NCBI GenBank assembly: GCA_022702085.1
Contig: JAKONF010000095.1
Coordinates: forward strand, 1 to 13,420
Reading direction: 5' to 3'
DNA from: Rickettsiaceae bacterium
GTDB taxonomy: Bacteria > Pseudomonadota > Alphaproteobacteria > Rickettsiales > Rickettsiaceae
Length of the DNA stretch: 13,420 nucleotides
The notes under the pieces were generated by a model that saw only the letters and a list, made by a program, of their open reading frames with translations, had not been told where the DNA came from and searched no databases. Of this stretch, positions 1-8,491 are shown one piece after another (positions within the stretch are counted from its first letter, which is position 1; each line of letters starts with the position of its first letter). The translations under genes and the position numbers were made by a program.

Positions 1-684
1 CCTGAAGCTAAGGCGCGCGGGTACAAAGTTGGTAGATTTTCTTTTAATGTCAAAGGCGGTAGATGTGAAGCATGTCAAGGAGATGGCCTGATTAAAATAG
101 AGATGCATTTTTTACCAGATGTATATGTGAAATGTGATATATGTAACGGTAATAGATATAACCGTGAGACATTGGAAATTAAATACAAAGACAAATCAAT
201 TGCAGAAGTTCTCAGTATGACCGTTGAAGATGCAATGAATTATTTTGATAAAATTCCGGCAATTTACGATAAATTAGCGACGCTTAAGGAAGTAGGGCTT
301 GGTTACATTAAAATTGGTCAGTCAGCAACTACTCTTTCGGGTGGTGAAGCGCAGAGAGTTAAACTGGCTAAAGAATTATCAAAAAGATCAACTGGTAAAA
401 CGTTATATATCCTTGACGAGCCAACAACAGGACTTCATATTGACGACATCAGTAAATTGCTAATAGTCTTGCAGAAATTAGTTGATATGGGTAATACAGT
501 ATTGGTTATTGAGCACAATATGGATGTTATAAAAACAGCCGATTATGTCATAGATGTAGGGCCAGAAGGCGGAGATAAGGGCGGTAAAATCATTGCTGAG
601 GGTACGCCATTAGAAGTATCTAAAGTAGAAGAAAGCTTTACTGGGCAGTATTTAAAATCATATTTAACGCCTAAATCATTATGA
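1..684 (+). CDS. uvrA: UvrABC system protein A, C-terminal part (5' end outside window)
   Basis: This is the ATPase subunit of the UvrABC nucleotide excision repair complex, which finds bulky DNA lesions and loads UvrB; it acts on DNA in the cytoplasm. The reading frame is open from base 1 to TGA at 682-684, giving 227 codons of a protein that is usually about 950 residues, so only the last quarter is present. Visible landmarks are the C-terminal zinc-binding module (local Cys22, Cys25, Cys45 and Cys48, as CEAC and CDIC), the ABC signature LSGGEAQR, the Walker B/D-loop stretch [12 protein letters not shown], and the H-loop histidine in [11 protein letters not shown]. Together these are the second nucleotide-binding domain of UvrA. 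No defect is visible. The identity is secure; the N-terminal half cannot be judged. Confidence 0.97.
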   Translation, partial: PEAKARGYKVGRFSFNVKGGRCEACQGDGLIKIEMHFLPDVYVKCDICNGNRYNRETLEIKYKDKSIAEVLSMTVEDAMNYFDKIPAIYDKLATLKEVGLGYIKIGQSATTLSGGEAQRVKLAKELSKRSTGKTLYILDEPTTGLHIDDISKLLIVLQKLVDMGNTVLVIEHNMDVIKTADYVIDVGPEGGDKGGKIIAEGTPLEVSKVEESFTGQYLKSYLTPKSL

Positions 685-740
685 GTATGTTATTTGACTT
701 ACTGATAGATATCACGATAAACACTATAAGCCAAAAATGA
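681..740 (+). other. 19-codon stub ORF overlapping the uvrA stop (possible remnant)
   Basis: An ATG at 681 overlaps the uvrA TGA in an ATGA arrangement and opens a frame of 19 codons, starting [19 protein letters not shown] and ending with TGA at 738-740. ATGA overlap is the usual layout of translationally coupled operon genes, so this could be the start of a decayed downstream gene or a tiny peptide. It is equally compatible with chance. I recognise no family and see no continuation in other frames before the hairpin at 777. Confidence that it is a gene is low. Confidence 0.12.
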
Positions 741-776
741 TAACAGGTAATTTATTAAATTTTTACGATGAACAAG

Positions 777-809
777 AGCTCAATAACTATAATAACTAGT
801 TATTGAGCT
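777..809. terminator. Perfect 13-bp hairpin between convergent uvrA and ankyrin genes
   Basis: AGCTCAATAACTA (777-789) is exactly complementary to TAGTTATTGAGCT (797-809), with a 7-base loop. The hairpin lies 9 bases past the minus-strand ankyrin stop and about 92 bases past the uvrA stop, where a shared bidirectional terminator is expected. The U-tract is weak on both strands (ATCATTTT follows on the plus strand), so efficient intrinsic termination is uncertain, but the perfect stem and its position favour this role. Confidence 0.6.
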
Positions 810-818
810 TAGATCATT

Positions 819-2690
819 TTAACTGTGGTAATTAGTGTTATTTGAACTAAAGTCACTTTGACCCATAACATAAACATGACCATTTTCATCACAATTAAGT
901 TCAGGATTAGCATAATAAAAATCAAAGGCTTGGATAATGATATCACTAAAAATATCTTCTGAATGCAAATTTTTAGTCTCAATTATTGGCCTAATTGCAA
1001 CGACTAAACCTGGAATATTTTGTAGTAGATAAGCAAAACCATTGACGAGTGCACTCTCGCTATCACTGTTAAAAAATTCATTTAAGTAATTTAGGTCAGT
1101 TAAACTATCTAGCTGAATTTTAGTCAAAATTTTATTTCTAAAGAATTCCTTACCAAAAGCCATAGACTCATTTAAGTCTAAACCAGCTACTGATGTAGGA
1201 TCCATTAATTCTGAATTCATAATTTCTGGATTTAAAGCATGGATTAATATCTCTTCTAAGTTTTTTAATGCATTTATATATTTTTGTTCTAAAACATCCA
1301 ATATTCCAGTTTTATGGTCATTTATTAATTGATCAAAAATTGTTTTTGAAATTATTTTTTCTAAATTCTTAATAAATGATGGTTCAAATAGTGCAACTAG
1401 ATCATTTTCACTTGATGAACAATCAAATAGTGAATTAAAGAAAGAATCACCATTATCCAAAATATGATATTTTGTTTGACCTAAAAATATCTCAGCACAT
1501 CTCGCATCTTTTATTAATAAATCATTAAATTTTTTAATCTCATCAATAGTTAATGTTTTATCTTTGATAATTTTATTGGTAGTTTGATAAGTAAAAATGT
1601 AATCATTTAAAGAATTATCAATTTTAAGATTTCGTGGTAATTCTCCTGCCTTTACAAAATGTTTTATATAAAAATTATAAGACTCATAAATTAAATCCAA
1701 TTCATTTTTGTTACCATGTTCCATCAATACTTTAATGAAATCTGATTTACCTGCAATTAAAAGATTATAGAATATATGTTTAATGAATCCGCTATATTTA
1801 ATAAAATCATATTTTAAAATGTTATTCAGTAATTCAATATTATTTTGGGCTTGATGTAAAAGACTATTAATAAAATCATTTTCAGGAATAACTCCAGCAT
1901 TTAACAATAATTCTAAAGTTTTAATATTGTTATCATCTATAAGAAAATTCTTAATCTTACATTTGGCTGGATCAAAATCTCTAGTTATGAAATAATTCAT
2001 AATTTCTGTATCACCTGCAACATAAGCTAAGTCAAAAGCTGACATGCTATATGATGGGCTTAATAAACCATGGTCTTTGGCATACTGAAATAATTGTAAC
2101 TTATCCATACCAATAGTTTCTTGCATAATTTCTAAACTAGCATTTTCAAATGACAAAGAAAAAGACGAAGGATTTGGTGTTATGATATAGCTATAGTATA
2201 TATTCAATCCCTTTTCTACCAAGTAATGAACTAATTCTTTTTTTTCATTTTCTACCGCTTGAGCTAAAATGTCGAAATTCTCTCTTTGAGTGGTGTCGGC
2301 TCCAGCTTCAATTAAAGATATGATAATATTAGTAGCAGAATCATCAATTTCTATGGCTTTTTCTAGAACTGGTCGAGATTTTTTGTAATCAGCTAACATT
2401 TCTCGGTCTAATCCATTAACCGATACGAATATGCAAATAATTTGATCATCTATTTTATTTATATTTTTTATTTCAATTTGTTGCTCACAATCTGATTCAT
2501 CAAGCTTTACGGCATAATTATCAGGTACTTCAAAATTTGCATCAGCGCCAACTGAGAGTAAGTTCACTACTTGCTTTTCATCTTTTTGTAAAATAGCTAG
2601 TAATAAATCTAAATTTAACTGATTTAGCTCCCTATGATTTACAGGTTGATTTATTTTGTTTATATCTGACAATTGCTTATTACTTTTCAT
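819..2690 (-). CDS. Degenerate ankyrin-repeat protein, 623 aa, function unknown
   Basis: The N-terminal half carries ankyrin-like helix-turn-helix units. The clearest are around residues 27-53 (VVNLLSVGADANFE), 107-135 (IISLIEAGADTTQRE) and 138-165 (LVHYLVEKGLNI). More degenerate units lie near 216-240, 255-295 (LELLLNAGV) and 306-328 (FIKVLMEHGN). Residues about 330-623 are rich in Asn, Ile, Asp and Lys and match no domain I recognise. There is no signal peptide or membrane segment. Ankyrin repeats mediate protein-protein binding, and in intracellular bacteria such proteins are often delivered into the host; that role is inference here. The start ATG (2688-2690) has no good Shine-Dalgarno sequence, which suits the genome. 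The gene sits downstream of mfd on the same strand after an 82-base gap that holds a possible promoter. An intact 623-codon frame argues for a functional gene. Confidence 0.85.
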   Translation of the reverse strand: MKSNKQLSDINKINQPVNHRELNQLNLDLLLAILQKDEKQVVNLLSVGADANFEVPDNYAVKLDESDCEQQIEIKNINKIDDQIICIFVSVNGLDREMLADYKKSRPVLEKAIEIDDSATNIIISLIEAGADTTQRENFDILAQAVENEKKELVHYLVEKGLNIYYSYIITPNPSSFSLSFENASLEIMQETIGMDKLQLFQYAKDHGLLSPSYSMSAFDLAYVAGDTEIMNYFITRDFDPAKCKIKNFLIDDNNIKTLELLLNAGVIPENDFINSLLHQAQNNIELLNNILKYDFIKYSGFIKHIFYNLLIAGKSDFIKVLMEHGNKNELDLIYESYNFYIKHFVKAGELPRNLKIDNSLNDYIFTYQTTNKIIKDKTLTIDEIKKFNDLLIKDARCAEIFLGQTKYHILDNGDSFFNSLFDCSSSENDLVALFEPSFIKNLEKIISKTIFDQLINDHKTGILDVLEQKYINALKNLEEILIHALNPEIMNSELMDPTSVAGLDLNESMAFGKEFFRNKILTKIQLDSLTDLNYLNEFFNSDSESALVNGFAYLLQNIPGLVVAIRPIIETKNLHSEDIFSDIIIQAFDFYYANPELNCDENGHVYVMGQSDFSSNNTNYHS

Positions 2691-2733
2691 ATTTTTAATT
2701 TTATTAATTTAAGTTAGTAGTATTTAACATAAG

Positions 2734-2762
2734 TTAATACATGGATCAATATAAATTAACAA
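2734..2762 (-). promoter_or_regulatory. Candidate sigma70-type promoter for the ankyrin gene
   Basis: On the minus strand, TTGTTA (2757-2762) and TATTAA (2734-2739) stand 17 bases apart. This would place the transcription start near 2727, about 36 bases before the ankyrin ATG. In such AT-rich DNA similar pairs arise often by chance, so this is only a candidate; read-through from sdhE-mfd is the alternative. Confidence 0.3.
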
Positions 2763-2772
2763 AAATTAAATA

Positions 2773-5700
2773 TTATATCAATTGACTGTTAAACTTCAGT
2801 TCATTAAAAAATTTGTTGATTTCAAATATTATATTTTCTTGTTTCAAATCCCTTATAAAAACTAATTTATTATCTGATTTGATTTTGGTATGATGGGGAT
2901 ATTTCTGGACAAAATTTAAAATTAACGAAGAGATATCGGCGTCTTGCCTAAACTTAATCAAAAAACCTTGCGGTCCAGAATCAAGGGCTTCAATATGATT
3001 TTGAATACATAATTGCTTGATTTTGACGATTTCTAACAAATTGTTGAACTCTGCAGGAATATCGCCAAAACGATCAATCATCTCATCTCTGAAATTTTCA
3101 ATTTCCTCTATATCTTTTAAATTACCAATTCGATGATAAAGTGCTAGCCGCAACGGAGAATCAGCGATATATTCTTCAGCTATATAAATTGGCAAGCCCA
3201 AATTGATTGATGGAGTAAATGATTTTTCTTTTTTGCTAAAATCAGTAGTATCAGAAGCGTTGTAACTTAAGCAAGATATAGCTTCATCAAGCATTTCTTG
3301 ATATAATTCAACGCCGACTTCTTTAATATGACCAGATTGCTGATCGCCTACCAGATTACCGAAACCTCTAAGATCCATATCATGGCTAGCGATAGTAAAG
3401 CCAGCTCCCAGAGAGTCAACATTTTGCATAATTTCTAGCCTCCGAGAAGCTAGTTTGGTTGATATTTTATTCGAGATGGTAAGATAAGCATAACCTCGTA
3501 CTTTGCTGCGGCCAACTCTACCTCTCAATTGATAAAGCTGACTTAAACCTAATTTATCAGAATTATGAATTACGATAGTATTAGCGCTAGCAACATCGAT
3601 TCCTGATTCAATAATAGTTGTTGATAATAATATATCAAATCTACTCTCATAAAAATTAGTCATAATCTCATCAACGCTGGTAGGCGTCATTTGTCCGTGG
3701 GCTATTTTATATTTAAGTTCTGGTACCATTTCGCGTAATTTTTTTTCAACTTCAAAAAGTTCACTGATGCGAGGACAAACATAAAAACTTTTGCCACCTC
3801 TTTGATGTTCGCGTAACAATGCTTCGCGGATGATAACTCCATCAAATGGCATAACTGTGGTGCGTATAGGTATGCGGTCCAGTGGAGGGGTCGCTATTAA
3901 ACTCAAATCTTTAATGCCAACCATAGACATTTGCAGCGTTCTAGGTATTGGCGTTGCTGAAAGGGCAAGTACATGCGTACCAGATTTAAGCTCTTTTAAA
4001 CGTTCTTTTTGACTAACACCAAAATGCTGCTCCTCATCGATGATAACCATTTTTAGATTATCAAATTCAATATTGCTAGCGAGCAGTGCATGGGTACCAA
4101 CAATAATATGAGCAGCGCCAGTTTTAATTTCTTGTTTAATCTTTTTGATCTCACTAGCTTTTATCAGCCTCGATAACTGCCTAACATTATAACCAAACTG
4201 ATTGAATCTTTCTTTGAAGCGTAAGTAATGTTGTTTGCATAAAATAGTCGTTGGAGCGATGATCACAATTTGGGGTGAGGTAGTATTATTTGTGCTGTTA
4301 GTACTGGAATTGACTACTTTACTATCCACTGAACTTTCGCTTGAAGCTACCATGAAAGCTGCCCGCATTGCTACTTCTGTTTTACCATAACCTACATCGC
4401 CGCAAATTAGCCTATCCATTAAGCGACCAGAAGTCAGATCTTCTTTAATGTCATTTATAGCTCTTAACTGATCCTCAGTTTCAACAAATTGAAATTTATG
4501 ACAAAACTTTTCATATAATTCTAGATCAAATTCAATAGCTTTACTCACGAAAGCTTTTCTGCTAGCTGCAATTTTTAATAATCCTGCAGCAATGTTATTT
4601 ATACGGTCTTTAAGTTTGGATTTACGCTTTTGCCAAGAAGCATTACCCAATTTATCAAGCTCAACTTCACCAGTTCCATATTTTTTTAATATGTCAATAT
4701 TTTCAACGGGAATATATAATTTGGTATTTTCAGCGTAAAGTATTTTTAGGCAATCGTGAGGTTTACCGCTAATTTGAAGCGTTTCAATTTTGAGAAATTG
4801 GCCAATGCCATGGGCTTCATGTACTACTAATTCTCCTTCTTGAATATTATCTAGTTCTGCTAAAATATTTTTTAATTTGCGAACATTCTTTTGTGGAGAT
4901 TTTACTCTTTCAGGTAAAAGTTCATTATCTGCAAAGAATAAATATTGGCCAGTGCTAAAACTTTGCGTTAGAGAAAAACAAGCAAAATTGATCATACCAA
5001 CTTTAGCATCAGCTAGATTATTAACTTCAAAAGTTAAAAAATCATAATTAGCAAAAAGAGTCTTTAATCTTTCTAAACTGCTTCTGGCGCTGTAACATAT
5101 AATACAAATTTTAAGGCGGTTTTCCAAAATAATTTGGGCAGCCTGACTTATTGCAGTAATATTCTCAGCATTATTAGCCACTAAATTTATATTTGCAGCA
5201 AAATCAGAATTTTCTGGAGAGATAAATATATTTTGCTCATCATTTAGTATTTGATTAACTGATCTATAATTCAAGCAAACTTTTTCAGGTGGTAACGCTG
5301 GATAATAATTTGAAGGCGTCACAATATTTGCATTCGCGCGCGCGCGGTAAAAATCTTGGACATTATCTATATGTTCATTAATGGTTTGCAAACAAAAATT
5401 ATCATAAATTATTACAGGATCCTGTATATAATCCTGAAGATAACAAACTTTATTATAAAATAGTGGTAATAAATTTTCGTAACCTGGAAATTTTCTCCCT
5501 TGAGTGATTGCCTCATACAAAGGTAATGAAGTTGAGTTCAAGATGCCCTTACTTGATACGCCAAAACTTAATACATAATTTTCTTTAAAATTTTTAATGG
5601 TGTTTTCATTAAGAATAATTTCGCTAGCAGCATTTAATTTAAGCGAGGATATTATTAATTCTGATAATTGCGTATCTATATTATAAGTTTTGATAGATTC

Positions 5701-6243
5701 AATATGTTCCCAGCTAAAATGTATGCGGTAAGCTTTTTCCTCTGGCAGCACTATATCAACTATTTCTCCTCTAATGGCATACTCGCCGCTATAAGCCGCT
5801 GTAGGACTTCTACAAAAACCATTGTTGCTAAGATAAGCTGTTAAGTTTTTAGCGCTCAATTTTAAACCAGCTTTCAGCTCTAAAACAGTATTTTTAATCT
5901 CCTGGGCAGGCGGGAGTGGACTCAGTAAATTTATTACGCTAGAAACTAAGATGCATGGCTCTTCTAAGCGCGTTAACTCGCTTAAAACTTTGGCTCTCTG
6001 AGCAAGTATTTCAGCTTTAGGAGATAAACGATCATAAGGAATAGTATCAAAACTTGGAAAATAATAGATAGCTGCTTTTCGATTATGATAAAATAATAAT
6101 TGGTTATAAAGCCTAAGCGCTTCTTCTTCGTCTTTAGTGAGCAATAAAACATTTTTTTTATCTCTTTTGCAGGTGATAGAACTATAAAAAGCTTTAGCTG
6201 ATAATGGAAAAGATACTGAAATTTTTTGAGCGCTTGTGAGCAT
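2773..6243 (-). CDS. mfd: Transcription-repair coupling factor Mfd
   Basis: Mfd is a DNA translocase that displaces RNA polymerase stalled at lesions and recruits UvrA. The length, 1156 aa, matches the family (about 1150). The order is a UvrB-homology N-terminal module (about 1-330), the CarD-like RNA polymerase interaction domain (about 462-530, VVHEAHGIGQF), and a RecG-like superfamily 2 motor with Walker A GDVGYGKT (615-622), the DEEQ box (736-739), ALSATPIPRTL and LRGRVGRS (about 905). The C-terminal TRCF domain is near 1000-1120. All key motor residues are present. A Ser/Thr/Asn-rich insertion at residues 634-656 separates motif I from motif Ia. The start is set by an AAGG four bases before the ATG and by the sdhE stop one base upstream, so the two genes are very probably translationally coupled. 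It pairs functionally with the UvrA encoded in this window. Confidence 0.98.
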   Translation of the reverse strand: MLTSAQKISVSFPLSAKAFYSSITCKRDKKNVLLLTKDEEEALRLYNQLLFYHNRKAAIYYFPSFDTIPYDRLSPKAEILAQRAKVLSELTRLEEPCILVSSVINLLSPLPPAQEIKNTVLELKAGLKLSAKNLTAYLSNNGFCRSPTAAYSGEYAIRGEIVDIVLPEEKAYRIHFSWEHIESIKTYNIDTQLSELIISSLKLNAASEIILNENTIKNFKENYVLSFGVSSKGILNSTSLPLYEAITQGRKFPGYENLLPLFYNKVCYLQDYIQDPVIIYDNFCLQTINEHIDNVQDFYRARANANIVTPSNYYPALPPEKVCLNYRSVNQILNDEQNIFISPENSDFAANINLVANNAENITAISQAAQIILENRLKICIICYSARSSLERLKTLFANYDFLTFEVNNLADAKVGMINFACFSLTQSFSTGQYLFFADNELLPERVKSPQKNVRKLKNILAELDNIQEGELVVHEAHGIGQFLKIETLQISGKPHDCLKILYAENTKLYIPVENIDILKKYGTGEVELDKLGNASWQKRKSKLKDRINNIAAGLLKIAASRKAFVSKAIEFDLELYEKFCHKFQFVETEDQLRAINDIKEDLTSGRLMDRLICGDVGYGKTEVAMRAAFMVASSESSVDSKVVNSSTNSTNNTTSPQIVIIAPTTILCKQHYLRFKERFNQFGYNVRQLSRLIKASEIKKIKQEIKTGAAHIIVGTHALLASNIEFDNLKMVIIDEEQHFGVSQKERLKELKSGTHVLALSATPIPRTLQMSMVGIKDLSLIATPPLDRIPIRTTVMPFDGVIIREALLREHQRGGKSFYVCPRISELFEVEKKLREMVPELKYKIAHGQMTPTSVDEIMTNFYESRFDILLSTTIIESGIDVASANTIVIHNSDKLGLSQLYQLRGRVGRSKVRGYAYLTISNKISTKLASRRLEIMQNVDSLGAGFTIASHDMDLRGFGNLVGDQQSGHIKEVGVELYQEMLDEAISCLSYNASDTTDFSKKEKSFTPSINLGLPIYIAEEYIADSPLRLALYHRIGNLKDIEEIENFRDEMIDRFGDIPAEFNNLLEIVKIKQLCIQNHIEALDSGPQGFLIKFRQDADISSLILNFVQKYPHHTKIKSDNKLVFIRDLKQENIIFEINKFFNELKFNSQLI

Positions 6244-6244
6244 A

Positions 6245-6493
6245 TTACCTTATTCTAAAATTTAACAATAAAGACATAACATTTGATTTTAAATGATCTG
6301 GTACATCAACTTTATGAACTACATAGTCATAAATATCTACATCTGGAATTGCTAAAATCTGCTCATAGATTTTTAGATCATGTTCGTTCATATCTTTTAG
6401 ATGTTGCGCGGCAAACTCACCTAACACTAAATCAGTTTCCTTACAGCCACGATGCATGCTTTGATATAATAATTTCTTCTTTAAATTTTCCAT
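6245..6493 (-). CDS. sdhE: Succinate dehydrogenase flavinylation factor SdhE (DUF339/Sdh5 family)
   Basis: This 82-residue cytoplasmic protein belongs to the SdhE/Sdh5 family, which promotes covalent FAD attachment to the SdhA subunit of succinate dehydrogenase. The defining RGxxE motif is present as R15-G-C-K-E19, followed by TDLVLGEFAAQHL. That matches the conserved pattern of alphaproteobacterial and mitochondrial members (RGxxETDLxLGxFA). The rest is the expected small helical bundle, including EQILAIPDVDIYDYV, and the length is normal (80-95 aa). It is the first gene of a pair with mfd, whose ATG follows the TAA after a single base; this order is common in Alphaproteobacteria. Transcription must start in the divergent region 6494-6648. 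The start at 6493 has no obvious Shine-Dalgarno sequence but is the only one that keeps the full domain. Confidence 0.93.
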   Translation of the reverse strand: MENLKKKLLYQSMHRGCKETDLVLGEFAAQHLKDMNEHDLKIYEQILAIPDVDIYDYVVHKVDVPDHLKSNVMSLLLNFRIR

Positions 6494-6648
6494 AAATTAA
6501 GAGCATTATTGATTTAAAAAACTTGCAAAAAAATTTTATGATAATATGATTTACTTATAAAAAAACCTCAAGTGTTATTTTAAATAAACTCATTTGAGCA
6601 GACTTTAAAGTTCCCATATTTTAGACAAAAAGACTCGAATTTCAGACT
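6494..6648. promoter_or_regulatory. Divergent promoter region between sdhE-mfd and rhodanese-dnaA-dnaN
   Basis: This 155-bp, very AT-rich gap is the only intergenic space upstream of both operons, so both transcripts presumably start here. No DnaA box (TTATNCACA) is seen, so DnaA autoregulation through a classical site is not supported. Runs of A and T (6527-6533 and around 6559-6567) suggest intrinsically bent DNA. Confidence 0.6.
6523..6550 (+). promoter_or_regulatory. Candidate promoter for the rhodanese-dnaA-dnaN operon
   Basis: TTGCAA (6523-6528) and TATGAT (6545-6550) are 16 bases apart, a plausible sigma70 -35/-10 pair on the plus strand. It would give a leader of about 90 bases before the rhodanese ATG. 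The DNA is so AT-rich that this remains a candidate. On the opposite strand a weaker pair, TTGAGG with TATTAT at 19-base spacing, could serve sdhE. Confidence 0.35.
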
Positions 6649-7077
6649 ATGAATTGTATTATTACCTCTACTGATGCTTATGAAAAGCTCAATAGCAATA
6701 AAAATTCTATACTCATTGATATTAGGACTCCCGAAGAATGGAAGCATTTTGGCGTTCCTAAATTGAATTCAAATCAAGTGGAATTTCTCTCATGGCCGTT
6801 GCTTGCTGATGAACAACTATTAGAACTTTTTTGGTATAATTTAAAGCAGCTAGTAAAGAAAAAAAATGATAGTTTGGCTACTGACGCTGACATTAACATT
6901 AAGGATCAACCATTAGAGTTGTTTTTTATTTGTAAAGCGGGAGGAAGATCTGCCTTTGCTGCAAGTTATGCTGCAAATATTTTTGATCATCCATCTTATA
7001 ATATTATTGATGGATTTGAAGGGACATATGATATGCATGGTTGGAAAAGGAATAATTTGCCATGGCAACAAATATGA
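6649..7077 (+). CDS. Single-domain rhodanese-like sulfurtransferase
   Basis: This 142-residue single rhodanese domain has the N-terminal CH2A-like motif [10 protein letters not shown] (22-31) and the active-site loop CKAGGRS with the catalytic cysteine at C95. The C-terminal CH2B-like stretch [21 protein letters not shown] (about 118-138) is also present. Rhodaneses carry a persulfide on this cysteine and transfer sulfur to acceptors such as cyanide, thiols or tRNA-modification enzymes; the substrate here cannot be told. The loop has Lys where classical enzymes have Arg (CRxGxRS). There is no signal peptide, so it is probably cytoplasmic. Residues about 68-86 form a Lys/Asp-rich linker longer than in minimal domains. 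Its last codons overlap the start of dnaA, so it is the first gene of the dnaA-dnaN transcription unit. Confidence 0.9.
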   Translation: MNCIITSTDAYEKLNSNKNSILIDIRTPEEWKHFGVPKLNSNQVEFLSWPLLADEQLLELFWYNLKQLVKKKNDSLATDADINIKDQPLELFFICKAGGRSAFAASYAANIFDHPSYNIIDGFEGTYDMHGWKRNNLPWQQI

Positions 7078-8483
7078 TTTCACTACCTGAAGACTTAATT
7101 GAGGTCAGAAGTAACAGTTATTATTTAAATATATGGCAAAAAGTACTTACTGATTTGAATAATCACTATGGAGACGCCTTGTATCGTAGTTGGTTTAGTA
7201 AAATTGGTTTTATAGAATGTTCTACATCAGAAATTATACTCTCAGCGCCTACAAATTTCATCCGCGATTGGATAAAATCTAATTACGCAAGTTTTATCTT
7301 AGAATTATTCCAAAAATATGATGGTTTAATAAGAACTATAGATCTCATTACAAGAGAAGTGCTAAGAGATGAGTCAGCTCCTGCTCAACCTTTTCTAACT
7401 AAAGTCAAAGTAGTTGAGACTGAAGATGAAGAAAGTCAATTTGATCACAGTACGATTTTTTCAAATCTGGATTCACGTTTTAGTTTTGATAATTTTGTAG
7501 TGGGTCCGCCTAACGAACTAGCCTATGCAGCATCAAGAGCAATAGCTGAATCAAGAGGGACTATAGCTGAATCTAATCCATTATTTTTATATGGCGGAGT
7601 AGGACTTGGTAAAACTCATCTGATGCATTCAATTGCTTGGCATATTAAAAATAATAATCCTTCCCGCAAAGTGATATACATGTCCGCTGAAAAATTCATG
7701 TATCAATTTATCAGGGCTTTGCGTAATAAAGATGTAATGTCTTTCAAGGAAAAATTTAGATCAATTGATCTACTAATGATTGATGATATTCAATTTATTT
7801 GTGGTAAAGAGAGTACGCAAGAAGAATTTTTCTATACTTTTAACGCGCTTATCGACAATAATCGCCAAATTGTCATTTCTTGTGATCGCTCACCCATTGC
7901 CTTAGATAATATCGAAGACCGCATTAAATCACGTTTAGGTCATGGACTGGTTGCCGACGTACATACAACTACTTATGAATTACGCTTAGGAATACTTCAT
8001 TCAAAGCTTGAACAGATGAATGTACATATGCCAAAAAATGTAATTGAATTTTTAGCTTCAAAAATTACTGCTAACGTTAGAGAGCTTGAAGGAGCGCTAA
8101 ACAAAGTTATAGCTCATTCCACCTTAATTGGTCGAGAAATTACTATAGAAAACACTCATGATATACTTAGAGATCTATTACGCTCTAACGAGCAAATAGT
8201 AACCATTAGCGATATTCAAAGAAAAGTGGCGGAGCGTTACAACATCAAGATGTCAGAGTTATTATCAGCTACAAGGTCTAGGCTCGTAGCTCGTCCTCGT
8301 CAGGTAGCTATGTATTTATCCAAAGCTCTAACTCTCAAAAGTTTAGCTTCAATTGGCAAAAATTTCGGCAATAAGGATCATACAACAGTACTACATGCAG
8401 TAAAAAAAGTAGAAGAACTCTGCAAAACTGATATTGAATTTAAAGAAGAAATATATCTGCTTACTAGAATATTACAAAACTGA
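7062..8483 (+). CDS. dnaA: Chromosomal replication initiator protein DnaA
   Basis: DnaA is the AAA+ ATPase that binds DnaA boxes and opens the replication origin. It is 473 aa, a normal length. Domain I (about 15-95) contains [16 protein letters not shown], followed by a short linker. Domain III has Walker A GGVGLGKT (178-185), Walker [10 protein letters not shown] (237-245) and the sensor region ELEGALNKV. Domain IV ends with the DNA-binding signature DHTTVLHAV beginning at D439. The ATG at 7062 is preferred because rickettsial DnaA begins with a similar M-S/A-T-N and AAAAGG lies 11 bases upstream. A second in-frame ATG at 7074 forms an ATGA overlap with the rhodanese TGA and would shorten the protein by four residues. 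Either way the gene overlaps its upstream neighbour and has no promoter space of its own. A small duplication (AIAES, TIAES) precedes Walker A. Confidence 0.98.
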   Translation: MATNMISLPEDLIEVRSNSYYLNIWQKVLTDLNNHYGDALYRSWFSKIGFIECSTSEIILSAPTNFIRDWIKSNYASFILELFQKYDGLIRTIDLITREVLRDESAPAQPFLTKVKVVETEDEESQFDHSTIFSNLDSRFSFDNFVVGPPNELAYAASRAIAESRGTIAESNPLFLYGGVGLGKTHLMHSIAWHIKNNNPSRKVIYMSAEKFMYQFIRALRNKDVMSFKEKFRSIDLLMIDDIQFICGKESTQEEFFYTFNALIDNNRQIVISCDRSPIALDNIEDRIKSRLGHGLVADVHTTTYELRLGILHSKLEQMNVHMPKNVIEFLASKITANVRELEGALNKVIAHSTLIGREITIENTHDILRDLLRSNEQIVTISDIQRKVAERYNIKMSELLSATRSRLVARPRQVAMYLSKALTLKSLASIGKNFGNKDHTTVLHAVKKVEELCKTDIEFKEEIYLLTRILQN

Positions 8484-8491
8484 AATTTATA

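Noticed and set aside
2101..2109. TTATCCATA, one mismatch from a DnaA box
   Set aside because: It is a single copy inside the ankyrin coding sequence with no cluster of boxes or AT-rich unwinding element beside it, so it does not support an origin. No oriC signature was seen near dnaA either.
2723..2736. TTAAC/GTTAA inverted repeat downstream of mfd as a terminator
   Set aside because: The stem is only five A/T-rich pairs with no T-tract on the minus strand, too weak to call.
3830..4012. 60-codon plus-strand frame opposite mfd
   Set aside because: It lies entirely antisense to the conserved Mfd motor motifs and its product resembles no protein family; it is a shadow of mfd.
4276..4344. Mfd insertion as a Rickettsia palindromic element
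   Set aside because: Those elements are longer (about 100-150 bp) and form a hairpin; this 69-bp stretch shows no inverted repeat and is simple Ser/Thr/Asn coding sequence.
6283..6495. 70-codon plus-strand frame opposite sdhE
   Set aside because: sdhE on the other strand carries the RGxxE motif and family length; this frame has no recognisable features.
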